Notes: a model not told the origin generated them from the letters alone. A stretch of DNA of 52,007 nt from an uncultured Anaerolineales bacterium (GCA_937952305.1 CALFZO010000045.1:1-52007); one strand, 5' to 3'. Shown: positions 1-10,200, counted from the stretch's first letter. Numbers and translations are program-made.

Positions 1-22
1 GGGCGTTTCCTCCCTAGACTTG

Positions 23-57
23 GGCCGCTCACGAAAGTGGGCGGCCTCTTTCTTGTC
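23..57 (+). terminator. Rho-independent terminator of an upstream gene
   Basis: A 10-bp stem (GGCCGCTCAC paired with GTGGGCGGCC, one G-T wobble) is closed by a GAAA tetraloop and followed by the pyrimidine tract TCTTTCTTGTC. This is the layout of an intrinsic terminator on the plus strand. The gene it serves lies before the window. Confidence 0.75.
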
Positions 58-289
58 AAAATCAAGAACGCCAACATCCCGTTTCTGGTAGCAGCAGGCC
101 TGATGGTGAAGCTGGCCTTGGCATCACTGCCAGCCGCGATTATCGTCGCGATTGCTGTTTGGACTGGCGCCGATCCATGGGCCTTGGTTCGGCAGCGGGC
201 TCATGACTCTGCCGGGCATATTGACCAGGGCGGGACGCTAGGCTTGTAGTTGACGGAGCACACTTTCGCCCTAAATCAGGAGCACATCC

Positions 290-1138
290 ATGCCGGGAAA
301 AGCTATGATCCGCCTGACGCCGCGTCGCTGGGATTTTGTCGAAGATCCTGCTCTCCAAACGATCCTGCGCCAGGATTATGAAGAGCTGCGCCGGCTGGTT
401 CGGGCCGGCGCTGACAAGAGCGCCGTAGTGCTAAGCGGCACTCTGGTGGAAGCCCTACTGGCCGGCCTGTTGAGCAATGAGAAAGAGGCGGCCCGGCAGG
501 CGTGGAAAGAGCGGAATGGAGGCCGGACGCCCGCTCCCTTTGAGGAATGGACTCTCTACCCACTCATTCAGGCGGCGGTCAAGTTGGAGAAACTGGACGG
601 CGCTTCTGAGATCCTGGCCGGCGCCCTCAAAGACTTCCGGAATCTCATCCATCCATTGGCACAAACTCGTAAGTCGATCGTCCTCACCAAGGGCACTGTC
701 ACCACGGCCGTGGCGCTGCTCGTCGGTGTCCTCGACTACGTCGAATCCGCACGCACCCGCGAAACTGTCCAGCGACTTGAAGCTTGGGTTGTAGCGCGCG
801 GCCTGGTCCCCAGTTTCACGCCTGCGCAGGCGTACATGCCGAAACTATATATTGATGGCGAAGCCCACACTCTATTTGCCTTGCGCCGTAATCGAGTGCA
901 GATCCGCTTCGGTCGGCTGAAGCGCAGCAACTCTCAGTTCAAGTATAGGGCTGTCCGTGAAGCATTGCGACAACGGCTGAACAAAGTTGGCTTCAACCTG
1001 AAGCCGAGCGCCATCAACGCGTTCCCGTCAGTGCCCTTGGAGCGCCTTACGGTCCCGGGGGCCTGTGAAGCATTCATGGAGACGCTCGATTGGTCTATGG
1101 CGATTATTCAGAGCCCCCAGAACAGTCTGACGGCCTGA
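290..1138 (+). CDS. HEPN-like protein of unknown function
   Basis: A 282-residue soluble protein. The N-terminal half is helical, with a pattern seen in AbiJ-like and other HEPN-type hypothetical proteins: an acidic DFVEDPAL start, a KSAVVLSGTLVEALL helix (about 43-57) and the motif RNLIHP at 117-122. R-N-x2-H-P resembles the HEPN active-site signature (R-x4-6-H) but is one residue shorter. The C-terminal half (about 185-280) is basic and unassigned. The start is set by AGGAG seven bases before ATG 290; a second ATG at 305 lacks such a site. It stands alone between a terminator and a degraded macro-like gene. A role in RNA cleavage or abortive infection is only inferred from the motif and the relic-rich context. 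Confidence 0.7.
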   Translation: MPGKAMIRLTPRRWDFVEDPALQTILRQDYEELRRLVRAGADKSAVVLSGTLVEALLAGLLSNEKEAARQAWKERNGGRTPAPFEEWTLYPLIQAAVKLEKLDGASEILAGALKDFRNLIHPLAQTRKSIVLTKGTVTTAVALLVGVLDYVESARTRETVQRLEAWVVARGLVPSFTPAQAYMPKLYIDGEAHTLFALRRNRVQIRFGRLKRSNSQFKYRAVREALRQRLNKVGFNLKPSAINAFPSVPLERLTVPGACEAFMETLDWSMAIIQSPQNSLTA

Positions 1139-1232
1139 GGTCAACGATTGCCCGGCTGTACTTTTCCAGCGCTTCTGAGGGCACCCAGCTGCGGTGACAC
1201 CAGGACTGTGACCTCCCTTTCGGGATCTCAGC

Positions 1233-1840
1233 ATGCGAACCATCGAATTCTCGGTCGAAGAGGGCGATTTCACAACCTACACCGGTGACTTGCCGGTCGA
1301 TGTGGTGGCCCTCAAATACGCGCTGGGTGCCCATGGCGCCGGCTACCAGGTCGCCAACCAGCTGATCAAAGGGGGCGCTCTGCGGAAGGCCAGGCAGCCC
1401 GCTGTGGGCCAGTATGCCTTTGTCGGGGCTGGCGCTGCCCAAGGGCTGCGGACAACGCTATTCGTCGGCGTCCACCCGCTGGCGCAGTTCGACTACCCGG
1501 ATATCCGCCAGTTCATGCAGGTCACCCTGGCCGCCCTGCACAGCTAAGCCCCGGCGTCCACCATCTGTCCCTGACCATCCACGGCGCCCGGATGGGCCGA
1601 GACGAGCACGCGGCTTTGCAGACGCAGTTCCTGGTCGGCCTGGCGGAGGCGCAGGTGGACGGTATGCCGGTGGGCCCGGAGCGGATCACGCTCGTCGAGA
1701 ACACGCTCGGCGCGTGGCCACCCTGGAGTTGTTCATTGGCAGCTCTCGCGGCATTCAGCCTCTGGCCGGCCACTCGGGATACCGGCTGCCGGTCGACGCC
1801 GTGTCGGTTGGCCAGGATACGTGCGACATCACGGGAGAGT
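1233..1840 (+). pseudogene. Macro-like (ADP-ribose-binding fold) gene broken by two frameshifts
   Basis: The first open stretch (1233-1547) reads like the N-terminal half of a macro-like domain: EEGDFTTYTGDLPVDVVALK, a glycine-rich HGAGYQVANQLIKGG, then PAVGQYAF...FVGV and a closing helix. It ends at a TAA, but the next frame continues in family style from about 1547 (HHLSLTIHGARMGRDEHAA, then QTQFLVGLAEA and ERITLVE). A further shift near 1710 leads into RRVATLELFIGSSRG. Both shifts have the direction expected of single-base losses. The family call rests on remembered pattern similarity and is tentative. The gene is either a decaying pseudogene or carries two assembly errors. Confidence 0.5.
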
Positions 1841-1843
1841 TTC

Positions 1844-2557
1844 ATGCAAACATCCGAGTTCTTCAGTCTGCTGATGGTCCTGACGTGCCTGGGTGGCCTG
1901 TGCCTGGGATCGCTTGTGTTTGGAGCGGTTACGGCGGCGATCTACTCCAGCAAAGGCCGGCCGGCTGTCACGGGCTTTGTGCTAGGCTTCTTCCTTTGGA
2001 TCGGCGGCCCGATCTTTGCCCTGACCCGTAGCGATCTAAAGAGAGAAATGGCCTTCCAAGCTGCCCGGGCAGCTAAAGAGCAGCGGCGCACCGAGATCAT
2101 TAATAACTGGATCAGCACCCCGCCGCAACCTATAGCGCCTCCACCGGGTACTGCAACCCGCACGGGGGCCCCTGTTTTGCCGCCGCGCGCTGAAGTCCCG
2201 GCCGGCGTTCTAGCCTCCCGCACCCTGGCCGGAGATGACCGCGCCTTGGCCGACATTCTCGAATTGATCGAAGCAGGCGAGGTATTTGATACGGCAGAGA
2301 TTGCAGATGCCCTGACCACCCTGTTCTTCTCTAACCAGGCCACTCCTCAGCAAAAGATGCGCATTTGGTCTATTCATGAACGCCCGGTCTACCAATATGT
2401 GGCCATCGAACATAGGCCGGTCATGGCCTATAGCGAAGAGCGAGACACATGGCGCGAAACCTCTCAAGTTGAGGAGGTCGAAACAATAGTAACCAAGACC
2501 CTGGCCGAATACCTTCTGCCAAGATTCGAATCGGGTCAGTTCACATCGAAAAAGTAA
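1844..2557 (+). CDS. Small two-helix membrane protein, unknown function
   Basis: A 237-residue protein. Two hydrophobic segments at about 7-33 and 41-60 are separated by a short basic loop and followed by a positively charged helix (LKREMAFQAARAAKEQRR), so the long C-terminus is probably cytoplasmic. A proline-rich linker (about 90-115) leads to a soluble C-terminal domain of about 120 residues with no motif I recognise. The frame is open further upstream (to 1592), but that part encodes the macro-like relic. ATG 1844, five bases after GGGAGAG, is the sensible start. It may once have formed a unit with the preceding broken gene. Confidence 0.65.
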   Translation: MQTSEFFSLLMVLTCLGGLCLGSLVFGAVTAAIYSSKGRPAVTGFVLGFFLWIGGPIFALTRSDLKREMAFQAARAAKEQRRTEIINNWISTPPQPIAPPPGTATRTGAPVLPPRAEVPAGVLASRTLAGDDRALADILELIEAGEVFDTAEIADALTTLFFSNQATPQQKMRIWSIHERPVYQYVAIEHRPVMAYSEERDTWRETSQVEEVETIVTKTLAEYLLPRFESGQFTSKK

Positions 2558-2912
2558 ACGCGCTGTATGGGTATCGAGGCAGGCAAGAGCCGGGCGCGCC
2601 CGAGCCGGCCACCGGCAGCATTCCTGGCGGCAGCGGCGGCGCCGCAGGACCCCGTGTGGCCCGACCTGACAGCCTGGGTGGAGGACAAAATCCGCCGCGC
2701 CTGAACTGCGGCGCCGGCCAGCCTGCGGCTGCAACGCCGTGTGAGCGATCCCGCCCGCCATCATCGCCGGTCCATCCGGTTGAGCGTTTGGGGTTACGCC
2801 GGGGTCGGCGCACATTTAGTGCCGGCGCCTCGGACGGTGTATGATTGCCGGGCTGACCTGTCCGCCGATCTACCTCAGTAACCCCTCGGCCGGCCTGGCC
2901 CAGAGAACTTTC
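2558..2912 (+). other. Gap without a convincing gene
   Basis: This stretch contains a 45-codon open frame from ATG 2567 ending DLTAWVEDKIRRA, too short and alanine-rich to call. It also has a TATGAT hexamer at 2840-2845 that could be the -10 element of the helicase gene; no good -35 element is visible. Nothing else was seen. Confidence 0.4.
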
Positions 2913-4715
2913 ATGCCCTCCGCCGCACCGCTTTCCACTCATCAACCCCTTGCCAGCCCCGACCCGCGCCTGGCCGCCTTCGTCCAGCGCCTGCGCCGCT
3001 TTGTCCTGGACGAGCGCGACGCCCAGCGCGTGCAGCTGGAAGCGCAGTGGGCGCGGCCCCTGGCCGAGCGGCTGGCGGCCGGCCACGCTATCGCGGGCGT
3101 GCGTTTTGCCGGCGTGACGGCGGGCGGCCTGTACGAATTCGAGTGCGCGCGTAACCAGTCCCGCTTCCGCGAGGGCGATCTGCTGTGCCTGCACCGCAGC
3201 AGCCCTTTGCTCCAGCCCAGCTTCACGCTCACCCTGGAGCTGGACGATGAGACCCGGCTGTTGGCGCTGCCGGACGGCCCGGTTGATGTTCAGCGCCTTT
3301 CCCAGCAGCCGGACGGCTGGCTGATCGACGAAGGGTATCTCGACCTGAGCGGCTTCGTGCTGGATGCGCTGGACCAGGCGGCCGAGACGCTCATCGGGCG
3401 CGAGTACGTCCTGCCGGCCCTGCTGGGCCTCACCCAGCCGGTCGTCGCCACCGAGCCGTACGAGCGGGCGGCGGAGCGGGCGGCGCAACTCGGCCTCAAC
3501 GAGCGCCAACAGGAGGCCCTGGCCTCGGCCTACGCCACGGACAGTTTCTGGCTGGTGCAGGGGCCGCCGGGCACCGGCAAGACGCGCGTGCTGGCCCACC
3601 TGGCCGAGGCCCTGGTGAGCCGCGGCGAGCGTGTGCTGGTGACGGCCTTCACCCACCGCGCCATCAACAACGCCCTGAACACCCTGGCCCGGCTGGCGCC
3701 GGAGACGCCGGTCGTCAAGATCGGCGAGGCGCGCCGGGGCGAAGACCTGCAGGCCGTGGAGAACGCCGAGTATTTCGACCGATCGTCCGTGGCCGACTCG
3801 GACGGCGGCTACGTGGTCGGGGCCACGCCCTTCGCCACCCAGACCAAACGCCTGGCCGGCGTGACTTTCGATACCGTGATCTTCGACGAGGCCAGCCAGA
3901 TCACGCTGCCGCTGGCCGTGATGGGGATGCTGGCCGGCCAGCGCCACATTTTCTTCGGCGATCACAAGCAGCTGCCGCCGGTGCTCACGCGCCGGTACAG
4001 CGCCGGCGCGTTCAAGGAGTCCGTCTTTGAGACTCTGGCCGGCCGGGGCTTCGATACCCTCCTGGACGAAACCTACCGCCTGAACGACGCGCTGGCGGCC
4101 TGGCCCAGCGCGGCCCATTATGAAGGCCGGCTGCGGCCCGCTAACCCGGCCGTGGCCGCCCGCCGGATCGAATACGCCCGTCCGGTGGAACGGTACGCTG
4201 AAGTGTTGGACCCGGCGCAGCCTAAAGTTTTCCTGGACTTGGGCCACCGCAACACCACGACGCGCAATTATCAAGAGGCCGGCGTGGTGATGGATTTGGT
4301 GCTGGAACTGCTCAAAGCCGGGGTGCCGGCCGGCGAGATCGGGGTGGTGGTGCCTTACCGGGCGCAGGGCCGGCAGATCCGGTCGCTGCTGCGCGGCTTA
4401 CTGCCCGAGGCCGAAGCGCGCCGGCCGCTGGTGGTGGACACGGTCGAGCGCATGCAGGGCCAGGAGCGCGAGGCCGTGATCGTGTCGCTGACCACCAGCC
4501 TGCCGAGTTTCGCGGCCGGCCTGGCCGATTTCTTCTTCCAGCCCGAGCGCCTGAACGTGGCCGTCACGCGGCCGCGCTCCAAGCTCATCCTGGTGGGCAG
4601 CCGGCACGTGCTGCGCGCCGAGCCCGAGTCCGAGGAGGACCAGGCGGCTGTAGAATTGTTCCGCGACCTGATCGCGGCCTGTGTTACCCTGACCCTGCCC
4701 GGCTCCGAACCGTAA
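2913..4715 (+). CDS. UPF1/DNA2-like superfamily 1 helicase
   Basis: A roughly 600-residue SF1B-type DNA/RNA helicase of the AAA_11/AAA_12 class. ATP-binding motifs are intact: Walker A GPPGTGKT at about 217-224, Walker B FDEAS at about 325, motif III GDHKQLPP at about 349, and a C-terminal NVAVTRPRSK (motif VI) near 548. The first about 190 residues form a beta-rich domain, consistent with the domain preceding the helicase core in SMUBP-2-like proteins. The frame extends to ATG 2841, but that codon sits inside a TATGAT -10-like element, so ATG 2913 is preferred. The UvrD-like helicase starts seven bases after this stop, indicating an operon. Nucleic-acid unwinding in repair, RNA metabolism or defence is plausible; the exact role is unknown. 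Confidence 0.9.
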   Translation: MPSAAPLSTHQPLASPDPRLAAFVQRLRRFVLDERDAQRVQLEAQWARPLAERLAAGHAIAGVRFAGVTAGGLYEFECARNQSRFREGDLLCLHRSSPLLQPSFTLTLELDDETRLLALPDGPVDVQRLSQQPDGWLIDEGYLDLSGFVLDALDQAAETLIGREYVLPALLGLTQPVVATEPYERAAERAAQLGLNERQQEALASAYATDSFWLVQGPPGTGKTRVLAHLAEALVSRGERVLVTAFTHRAINNALNTLARLAPETPVVKIGEARRGEDLQAVENAEYFDRSSVADSDGGYVVGATPFATQTKRLAGVTFDTVIFDEASQITLPLAVMGMLAGQRHIFFGDHKQLPPVLTRRYSAGAFKESVFETLAGRGFDTLLDETYRLNDALAAWPSAAHYEGRLRPANPAVAARRIEYARPVERYAEVLDPAQPKVFLDLGHRNTTTRNYQEAGVVMDLVLELLKAGVPAGEIGVVVPYRAQGRQIRSLLRGLLPEAEARRPLVVDTVERMQGQEREAVIVSLTTSLPSFAAGLADFFFQPERLNVAVTRPRSKLILVGSRHVLRAEPESEEDQAAVELFRDLIAACVTLTLPGSEP

Positions 4716-4722
4716 CCGCCTC

Positions 4723-6771
4723 ATGGCTGTCCTGTTCCCTGAGACTCCGCCCATCACCACCGCGCCCGAGATCGCGCGCCTCTTCAGTTTGTTCAAGAAG
4801 TTGCCCGACTCGGAATACGCCGTCTGGCACCGGTTGTCCATTCATCCCGAGCCTGGCCCGGATTTCTGGGTGCGTGGCAAAGACGGGCGCGGCCTGCTGC
4901 TCAAGGTCGCGGCTCTGACCCCGGCCGGCGCCAAGGTCTTCGGCCAGGCGGGGCTGTTTGGCGCTGACCTGTCCCGCCCGGCCGATGCTGAGCATCAAGC
5001 CCTCACCGCCTTTTCGAGCCGGCACTTCGCGGCCTGGCCGGAAGCGGCGGCCAAATTGCCGGCGGCCGTGATCTTCCCCAACCTGGACGAACCCGACCTG
5101 GCGCGTCTGCGCGGCCTGGCCGTGATCCCGCTCGGCATCGCCTGGGCCGGCCGCGAGCGGCTTTCAGCCCAGGTTTTCCCCGGCTGGCTGGAAGAAGCGG
5201 CCGGCCAGCCATTGGCTGAGGACGAGATCAGGCGGGTGCGCGCGGCCTTCACGCCTGAGGTCATCATCCCGGCGGCGCTCACCGTTCGTTCCGACCCGGC
5301 GGTCCGTGGCCGCCGCCACCAGACGCGCGAGCTGGTGGAGCGTTACACCACCGCCCGGCTGACTCCGTTTCTGCTGGATTACGACCAGGAGCGGGCGCTC
5401 AAGACCGATCTCGACCTGCCGGACGAGGCCCGGGCCGCGGTCACCGACTTCAACCTGCGCCTGGTCAACGGCGTGGCCGGCAGCGGCAAGTCGCTGATCG
5501 TGGTCTACCGGGCCATGCTTTTGCGCCAGCTTTTCCCGCACAAACAGATCCTGGGCCTGACCCACAACCAGCCCCTGATCCACGATCTGCAGGCGCGCTA
5601 CCAGACGCTTAACCCGGCCGGCAAGGCCGTGCAGTGGCAGACCTTCTACCAGTGGTGCCGCCAGCTGTGGCCGGCCGAGAAAGAATTCAAGAAGCCCATC
5701 GGCCTTCATTCCAAAGAGAAGTTGGTCACCGATGTCTGGCACGCCCACCTGGCGGATACGCCCATCTCCGAGCGGATGCTGCTCGACGAGATCGACTGGT
5801 GCAAGGACCGCCTGCTCTTCTCGCGCGCCGATTACCTGGCCGCCGACCGGGCCGGCCGGGGCTTTGCGCTCACTGAGGCGCTGCGCCACAAGCTGTACAC
5901 GGCCTTTGAGGCCTACCAGGCCGAGCTCAACCGGCGCGGGCGCATGGACTGGGGCGACGTGCCGCGCCAGCTCTGGCGCTGGCTCCAGGCCGGCGAGCTC
6001 CAGCTGCCGCAGTACGACGCCATCCTGGTGGACGAGGCCCAGTTCTTCGCGCCGCTCTGGTTCGAGCTGATCAAGCGGGCCGTGAAACCCGGGGTCGGGC
6101 ACTTGTTTTTGGTCGCCGACCCGAAGCAGGGCTTCCTGAAGCGCCGGCAGTCCTGGGCGGCGGTGGGTCTGGAGGTGCGCGGGCGCGTGCACCGGCTGAA
6201 GAAGAGCTACCGCACCACGCGCGAGATCCTGGACTTTGCGACCCTGCTGTATCGCACGCGCCTGCCGGACGATGACGATGACGTCGTGCCGCCCGACCTG
6301 CTGGAGATGCCGGGCGGCGCCTTTCCGGAGGTCATCCCGCTCACCAGCGAGCAGGATGAGCTCACGCGGGTGGTGAATGAGGTTGAGCGCCTGGTGCAGG
6401 CCGGCCTGCCCAAGCGCCACCTCCTGATCATCCATGCCGATTGGCAGGGCCAGGAGCGGCTGCTGGAGCGCCTGCGGCAGAAGCTGGGCCAGGCCGCCGC
6501 CGTCGACCCCAAAGAGGCCGGCGGCGACGCGGTGCGGGTGTGTACCCTGAATGCGGTCACCGGCCTGGAGAGCCCGATCGTGTTCCTGTGCGGCGTGCAC
6601 CAGCTCTTTGAGCAGGAGCAGAGCCTGCGCCTCTCGGATGCCGAGCGCGCCGAGCTGGTGCGCGACAACACCCGCAAGCTCTACATGGCGCTCACCCGGG
6701 CCGGGCAGCGCGTGGTGCTGACCTATGTGGGCGATCTGCCGCCGGCCATCGCGGCCTGCCTGCCGGCGTGA
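4723..6771 (+). CDS. UvrD/Rep-type helicase with a NERD-like N-terminus
   Basis: A 682-residue SF1A-type helicase. Core motifs: Walker A GVAGSGKS at about 250-257, Walker B VDEAQ at about 436-440, DPKQ at about 466-469, and motif VI KLYMALTRA near 650. The N-terminal 60 residues (PDFWVRGKDGRGLLLKVAA) resemble the core of a NERD nuclease-related domain, but the usual catalytic E-x-K is not clean, so it may be degenerate. The gene begins seven bases after the UPF1-like helicase, and the pair are surely co-transcribed. It is shorter than UvrD/PcrA (about 720-750 residues) and diverged from them, so it is not the housekeeping repair helicase. Confidence 0.88.
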   Translation: MAVLFPETPPITTAPEIARLFSLFKKLPDSEYAVWHRLSIHPEPGPDFWVRGKDGRGLLLKVAALTPAGAKVFGQAGLFGADLSRPADAEHQALTAFSSRHFAAWPEAAAKLPAAVIFPNLDEPDLARLRGLAVIPLGIAWAGRERLSAQVFPGWLEEAAGQPLAEDEIRRVRAAFTPEVIIPAALTVRSDPAVRGRRHQTRELVERYTTARLTPFLLDYDQERALKTDLDLPDEARAAVTDFNLRLVNGVAGSGKSLIVVYRAMLLRQLFPHKQILGLTHNQPLIHDLQARYQTLNPAGKAVQWQTFYQWCRQLWPAEKEFKKPIGLHSKEKLVTDVWHAHLADTPISERMLLDEIDWCKDRLLFSRADYLAADRAGRGFALTEALRHKLYTAFEAYQAELNRRGRMDWGDVPRQLWRWLQAGELQLPQYDAILVDEAQFFAPLWFELIKRAVKPGVGHLFLVADPKQGFLKRRQSWAAVGLEVRGRVHRLKKSYRTTREILDFATLLYRTRLPDDDDDVVPPDLLEMPGGAFPEVIPLTSEQDELTRVVNEVERLVQAGLPKRHLLIIHADWQGQERLLERLRQKLGQAAAVDPKEAGGDAVRVCTLNAVTGLESPIVFLCGVHQLFEQEQSLRLSDAERAELVRDNTRKLYMALTRAGQRVVLTYVGDLPPAIAACLPA

Positions 6772-6864
6772 GGCGCTCTCCCATCGCGCCCTGGCCGTTC
6801 CCGCGGGCTGCCTGCCCATTACCGCCTGGCCCGAGATTCGGCCCTGACCGGACCAATCCCCACT

Positions 6865-6882
6865 TGTGGAAAATCTTCCACA
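6865..6882. repeat. Short hairpin after the helicase pair
   Basis: TGTGGAA and TTCCACA form a perfect 7-bp stem around a 4-base AATC loop, about 95 bases after the helicase stop. No T-run follows on either strand, so intrinsic termination is doubtful. Confidence 0.4.
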
Positions 6883-6888
6883 CTGGAC

Positions 6889-7160
6889 ATCCCGCGGATA
6901 TTCACCATCACGGAGAGTGCTCACCGCCGCCCCAACCCGATCACGCCTGATAAGCCCGCCACTCTCGGCGCGGCGCTGCGCCTGGAAGCGGGAGCGCGAG
7001 TGCTCGACCTCGGCAGGGGTTTGGAGGCGAGGCTGCGCACCTGGGCGCGCGATCACGGCGTCATCGGCCTCGGCCTCGACCTGAGCCAGTTGTTCACCGA
7101 GCCGGCGAAACGCCGGGCTGAAGAACTCGGGTTGGCTCATCAAGTCCGCTTCATTCATGG
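6889..7160 (+). pseudogene. 5' fragment of a SAM-dependent methyltransferase
   Basis: The frame beginning IPRIFTITESAHRRPNP and running through ITPDKPATLGAALRLEAGARVLDLGRG matches the start of a common class I SAM methyltransferase family (FTITES..., then RVLDLGCGSGE, WARDHG, GTGIDLS, RAEELG, RFIHGD). About 85 residues are recognisable and then similarity stops; the rest of a normal protein of about 250 residues is missing. The expected ATG reads ATC, and the SAM-binding motif is damaged (DLGRGLEA for DLGCGSGE). This is a truncated, non-functional relic upstream of the SNF2 gene. Confidence 0.7.
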
Positions 7161-7235
7161 CGCGGATCGGCCTCAGGCCGGACCGGAGGCCCGGGCTAAA
7201 CGCCTCGAAATCGCGGCCGGCTGCGGCGCGGGTAG

Positions 7236-7244
7236 TGCTAGAAT
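7236..7244 (+). promoter_or_regulatory. Extended -10 promoter of the SNF2 gene
   Basis: TGCTAGAAT matches an extended -10 element (TGnTATAAT) 30 bases before ATG 7275. There is no good -35 hexamer at the right distance, which is tolerated in extended -10 promoters. Confidence 0.45.
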
Positions 7245-7274
7245 TCAAGCGCCATCCCCTACCCGGGCCGCTTC

Positions 7275-10200
7275 ATGCCGATCTTAACTTCGCAGCTCCT
7301 GCGCAACTTCCCCTACACGCGTCGGGCCGGCGCCGCCGTGGCCCAGCGCGGGCGCGCCTATCAGGCTGAAGGCCGGATCACTGAGATCGACCTGCGCAAT
7401 GATCGGATCGCTGTCTGTCAGGTCGAGGGTGACAGCGGCGACTATGAGGTTCAGGTCCGGGCGGTGGCCGGTAAAGACGGCTTGGCCTTCACCTGTGATT
7501 GCCCCCACGCCGACGACGGGAACTTCTGTAAGCACATGGTCGCCGCCGGTCTGGAGCTGGCGGAGTATCTGGACGAAGAGGCCGAGGGACGCGATGAGAT
7601 CGAAGATCTCCGCGCTTTTCGCGCGCCGGACCGTCAGCCGGCGCGGCCGGCCCCGGTCCGCCGCAAGCCCTGGCAGGCCAAACTCGACCTGACCCTGACG
7701 GGCGGGCCGTATCGCGATCCGGCCTCTCCCGCCGCGCGCTATGTGGGCGTCGTGCTGCTCGAGCGCGAGGTCACCCCGGCTTACAACTACTACCCCTATT
7801 ACCGCTATCAGCGGCCGGCGGGCAACAATCCGACTTATAAGCTGGTCCCGTATGTGCTGCCTGCCGCCGAGTGGCCGGCCTTGGCGGGCGGCGCCGCGAA
7901 GCACGGACCAACCGCGATCAACGCGTTGTTAAAGGCCGATCGGAAGTGGTTTCGCTTTGGCCATCGGCCGAGCCGGATCATGGCTCCAGGCGACTTTCTC
8001 AACCTGGCCCCCGGAGCCGCCGCGTTTCTCAATCTGCTGATCAAGCAGCCGCAGACGTATCCCGATCAAGGGGCAGACCAACTGCCGGCGCTGCTGACCC
8101 TGTTGGCCAAGCTCGACCTGCCGCTTTTTAAAGGCAGCGCGCGCAACCGCCGGCTGGAGCATCCGCTGCGCTTCTGGCCGGACCCGGTGGCTATCACCGT
8201 GGATCTGCGCGCGGCGAAGGCCGGCCTGAGCCTGGTGCCCGGGATCGAGGCGGCCGGGGAGTTCCAGCCGCTTGAGCCGCCGGTGGTCACGCTGTCCGAA
8301 CATCCGGCCTGGATCCTGCACGCCGGCGTTATCGCCGAATTGAAAGACCCCGCGGCCCGGACCCTGCTGGCGGCTTTCCCCCTGAAGGTCCCGGCCGGCG
8401 AGGCGGACGCCTTTCGGGATGACTATCTGGCCCAGCTGGCCCAAACCTTGCCCCTGCGTGAAGGCCTCGTCCATTGGCGGGACCTGCGGACCGACCCGAT
8501 CCCCCGGTTGTATTTGCGCGACGACCGTGCCAGCGGCCTGTGCGCCGAGTTGCGTTTCGGTTACGGGGACCATGAGCTGCCGGCGGCCAAGATGGCGCCG
8601 GCGCAGTCCATCGTGGCGGTCCCGGACACCTGGGATCTGGTGCGGGTGCAGCGCGACCCGGAGAAAGAGACGGCGCTTCTCGACAGCCTGGCCGGCCCGG
8701 CTTACGGTCTGAAGCGCCGTGCCGCGGAAACCTACGGCACCCACGCGCTGCGCGCCAAGGTCCTCCCGTTTGACTTCCTGCTGCAGCACGTCCCGCGGCT
8801 GGCCCAGGCCGGCTTTGAGGTCTACGGCGAAGAGTCGCTTAAGGTGGGCAAGCTGAACCGAAACCCGCCCAGGCTGCAGGTGACCATCAGCTCCGGCCTC
8901 GACTGGTTCGACCTGAAGATGACGGTCGAATATGGCGATCAACAGGTTTCTTTGCAGGCGATCCGTCAGGCCTTGCAGCGCGGCGAACGCTTCGTCAAAC
9001 TGGCGGACGGCTCCGTGGGCCAGGTCCCGGCCGAGTGGCTGGCCAAGTACCGGCACCTGTGGAAGCTGGCGACCGAGACCAAAGACGGCCTGCGGGTGAG
9101 CGATGTCCAACTGCCGCTGATCGACTCCCTGCTGGAGGACGACGCCACCCTCAAGGTGCCGGCCGACCTGAAGAAGCGCCGGCAGCGGTTGCGCGATTTC
9201 AAGCGGATCGCGGTGCAGCCGCCGGCGCGGGGTTTCATCGGCCAATTGCGGCCGTATCAACGGCATGGCGTGGATTGGCTGCACTTCCTGCGTGATTTCA
9301 AGTTTGGCGGTCTGCTGGCCGACGATATGGGCCTGGGCAAGACGATCCAGGTGCTGGCCTTTCTGCAAGGGCTCAAAGAGCGCGGGCGGCAGCGGAGCCG
9401 GCCGGCCTCGTTGCTGGTGGTCCCCAAGAGCCTGATCGCGAACTGGCAGCGCGAGGCCGAGAAGTTCGCGCCGGCCCTGCGCTTTCTGCCGTATGTCGGC
9501 CAGTTCCGGATTAAGGACGCCACCGCTTTCCAGGGCTATGACGTGGTGCTGACGACCTATGGCACGCTGCTGCGCGACATCAACCGCCTGCGGCAGTATC
9601 GCTTTCACTACGCGATCCTGGATGAGTCGCAGGCGATCAAGAACCCCCTGGCCAAGAGCGCCAAGGCGGCGCGCCAGTTGGAGGCCGAGCACCGCCTGGC
9701 GCTGACCGGCACCCCGGTCGAGAACAACACCCTGGAACTGTGGTCACAGTTCGCGTTTCTCAACCCGGGTCTGCTTGGCAGCCTGGATTTCTTCCGGCAG
9801 GAATTCGCCGCGCCCATCGAGAGCCAGAACGACGAGGCGGCCGCGGCCACGCTGCGGCAGTTGGTCTACCCGTTTATCCTGCGGCGCACCAAGGCGCAGG
9901 TGGCGCCGGAGTTGCCGCCGCGCGCCGAGCGCGTCATCTACTCGGACATGGACAGCGCCCAGCGTAAGCTGTACACGCAGACGCGCGAACGGTATCGGGC
10001 GGAGCTGCTGGGCCTGATTGAGACCAGCGGCATCAACGACGCGCGCTTCAAGATCCTGGAGGGCCTGCTGCGCCTGCGGCAGATCGCGCTGCATCCGGGC
10101 CTGGTGGACGGCCGCTACCGGGGCGCGGCGCCCAAGCTGGAACTGCTGCTGGAGACCCTGGAAACCCTTCAGGCCGAGAACCACAAAGCCCTGGTCTTCT

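Noticed and set aside
37..249. Hydrophobic 70-codon frame starting with GTG at the window start
   Set aside because: Its start lies inside the terminator hairpin and it has no Shine-Dalgarno; the internal ATG at 102 gives only 49 residues.
6865..6882. TGTGGAAAA as a DnaA-box-like element or origin signal
   Set aside because: It matches the DnaA box only partly and occurs once; the hairpin explanation is simpler and no other origin features are present.
5164..7248. 694-codon open frame antisense to the UvrD-like helicase
   Set aside because: The sense strand encodes all helicase motifs; the antisense frame has biased, repetitive composition and no family features. The same applies to the long antisense frames at 2541-4274, 7929-9692 and 22505-24091.
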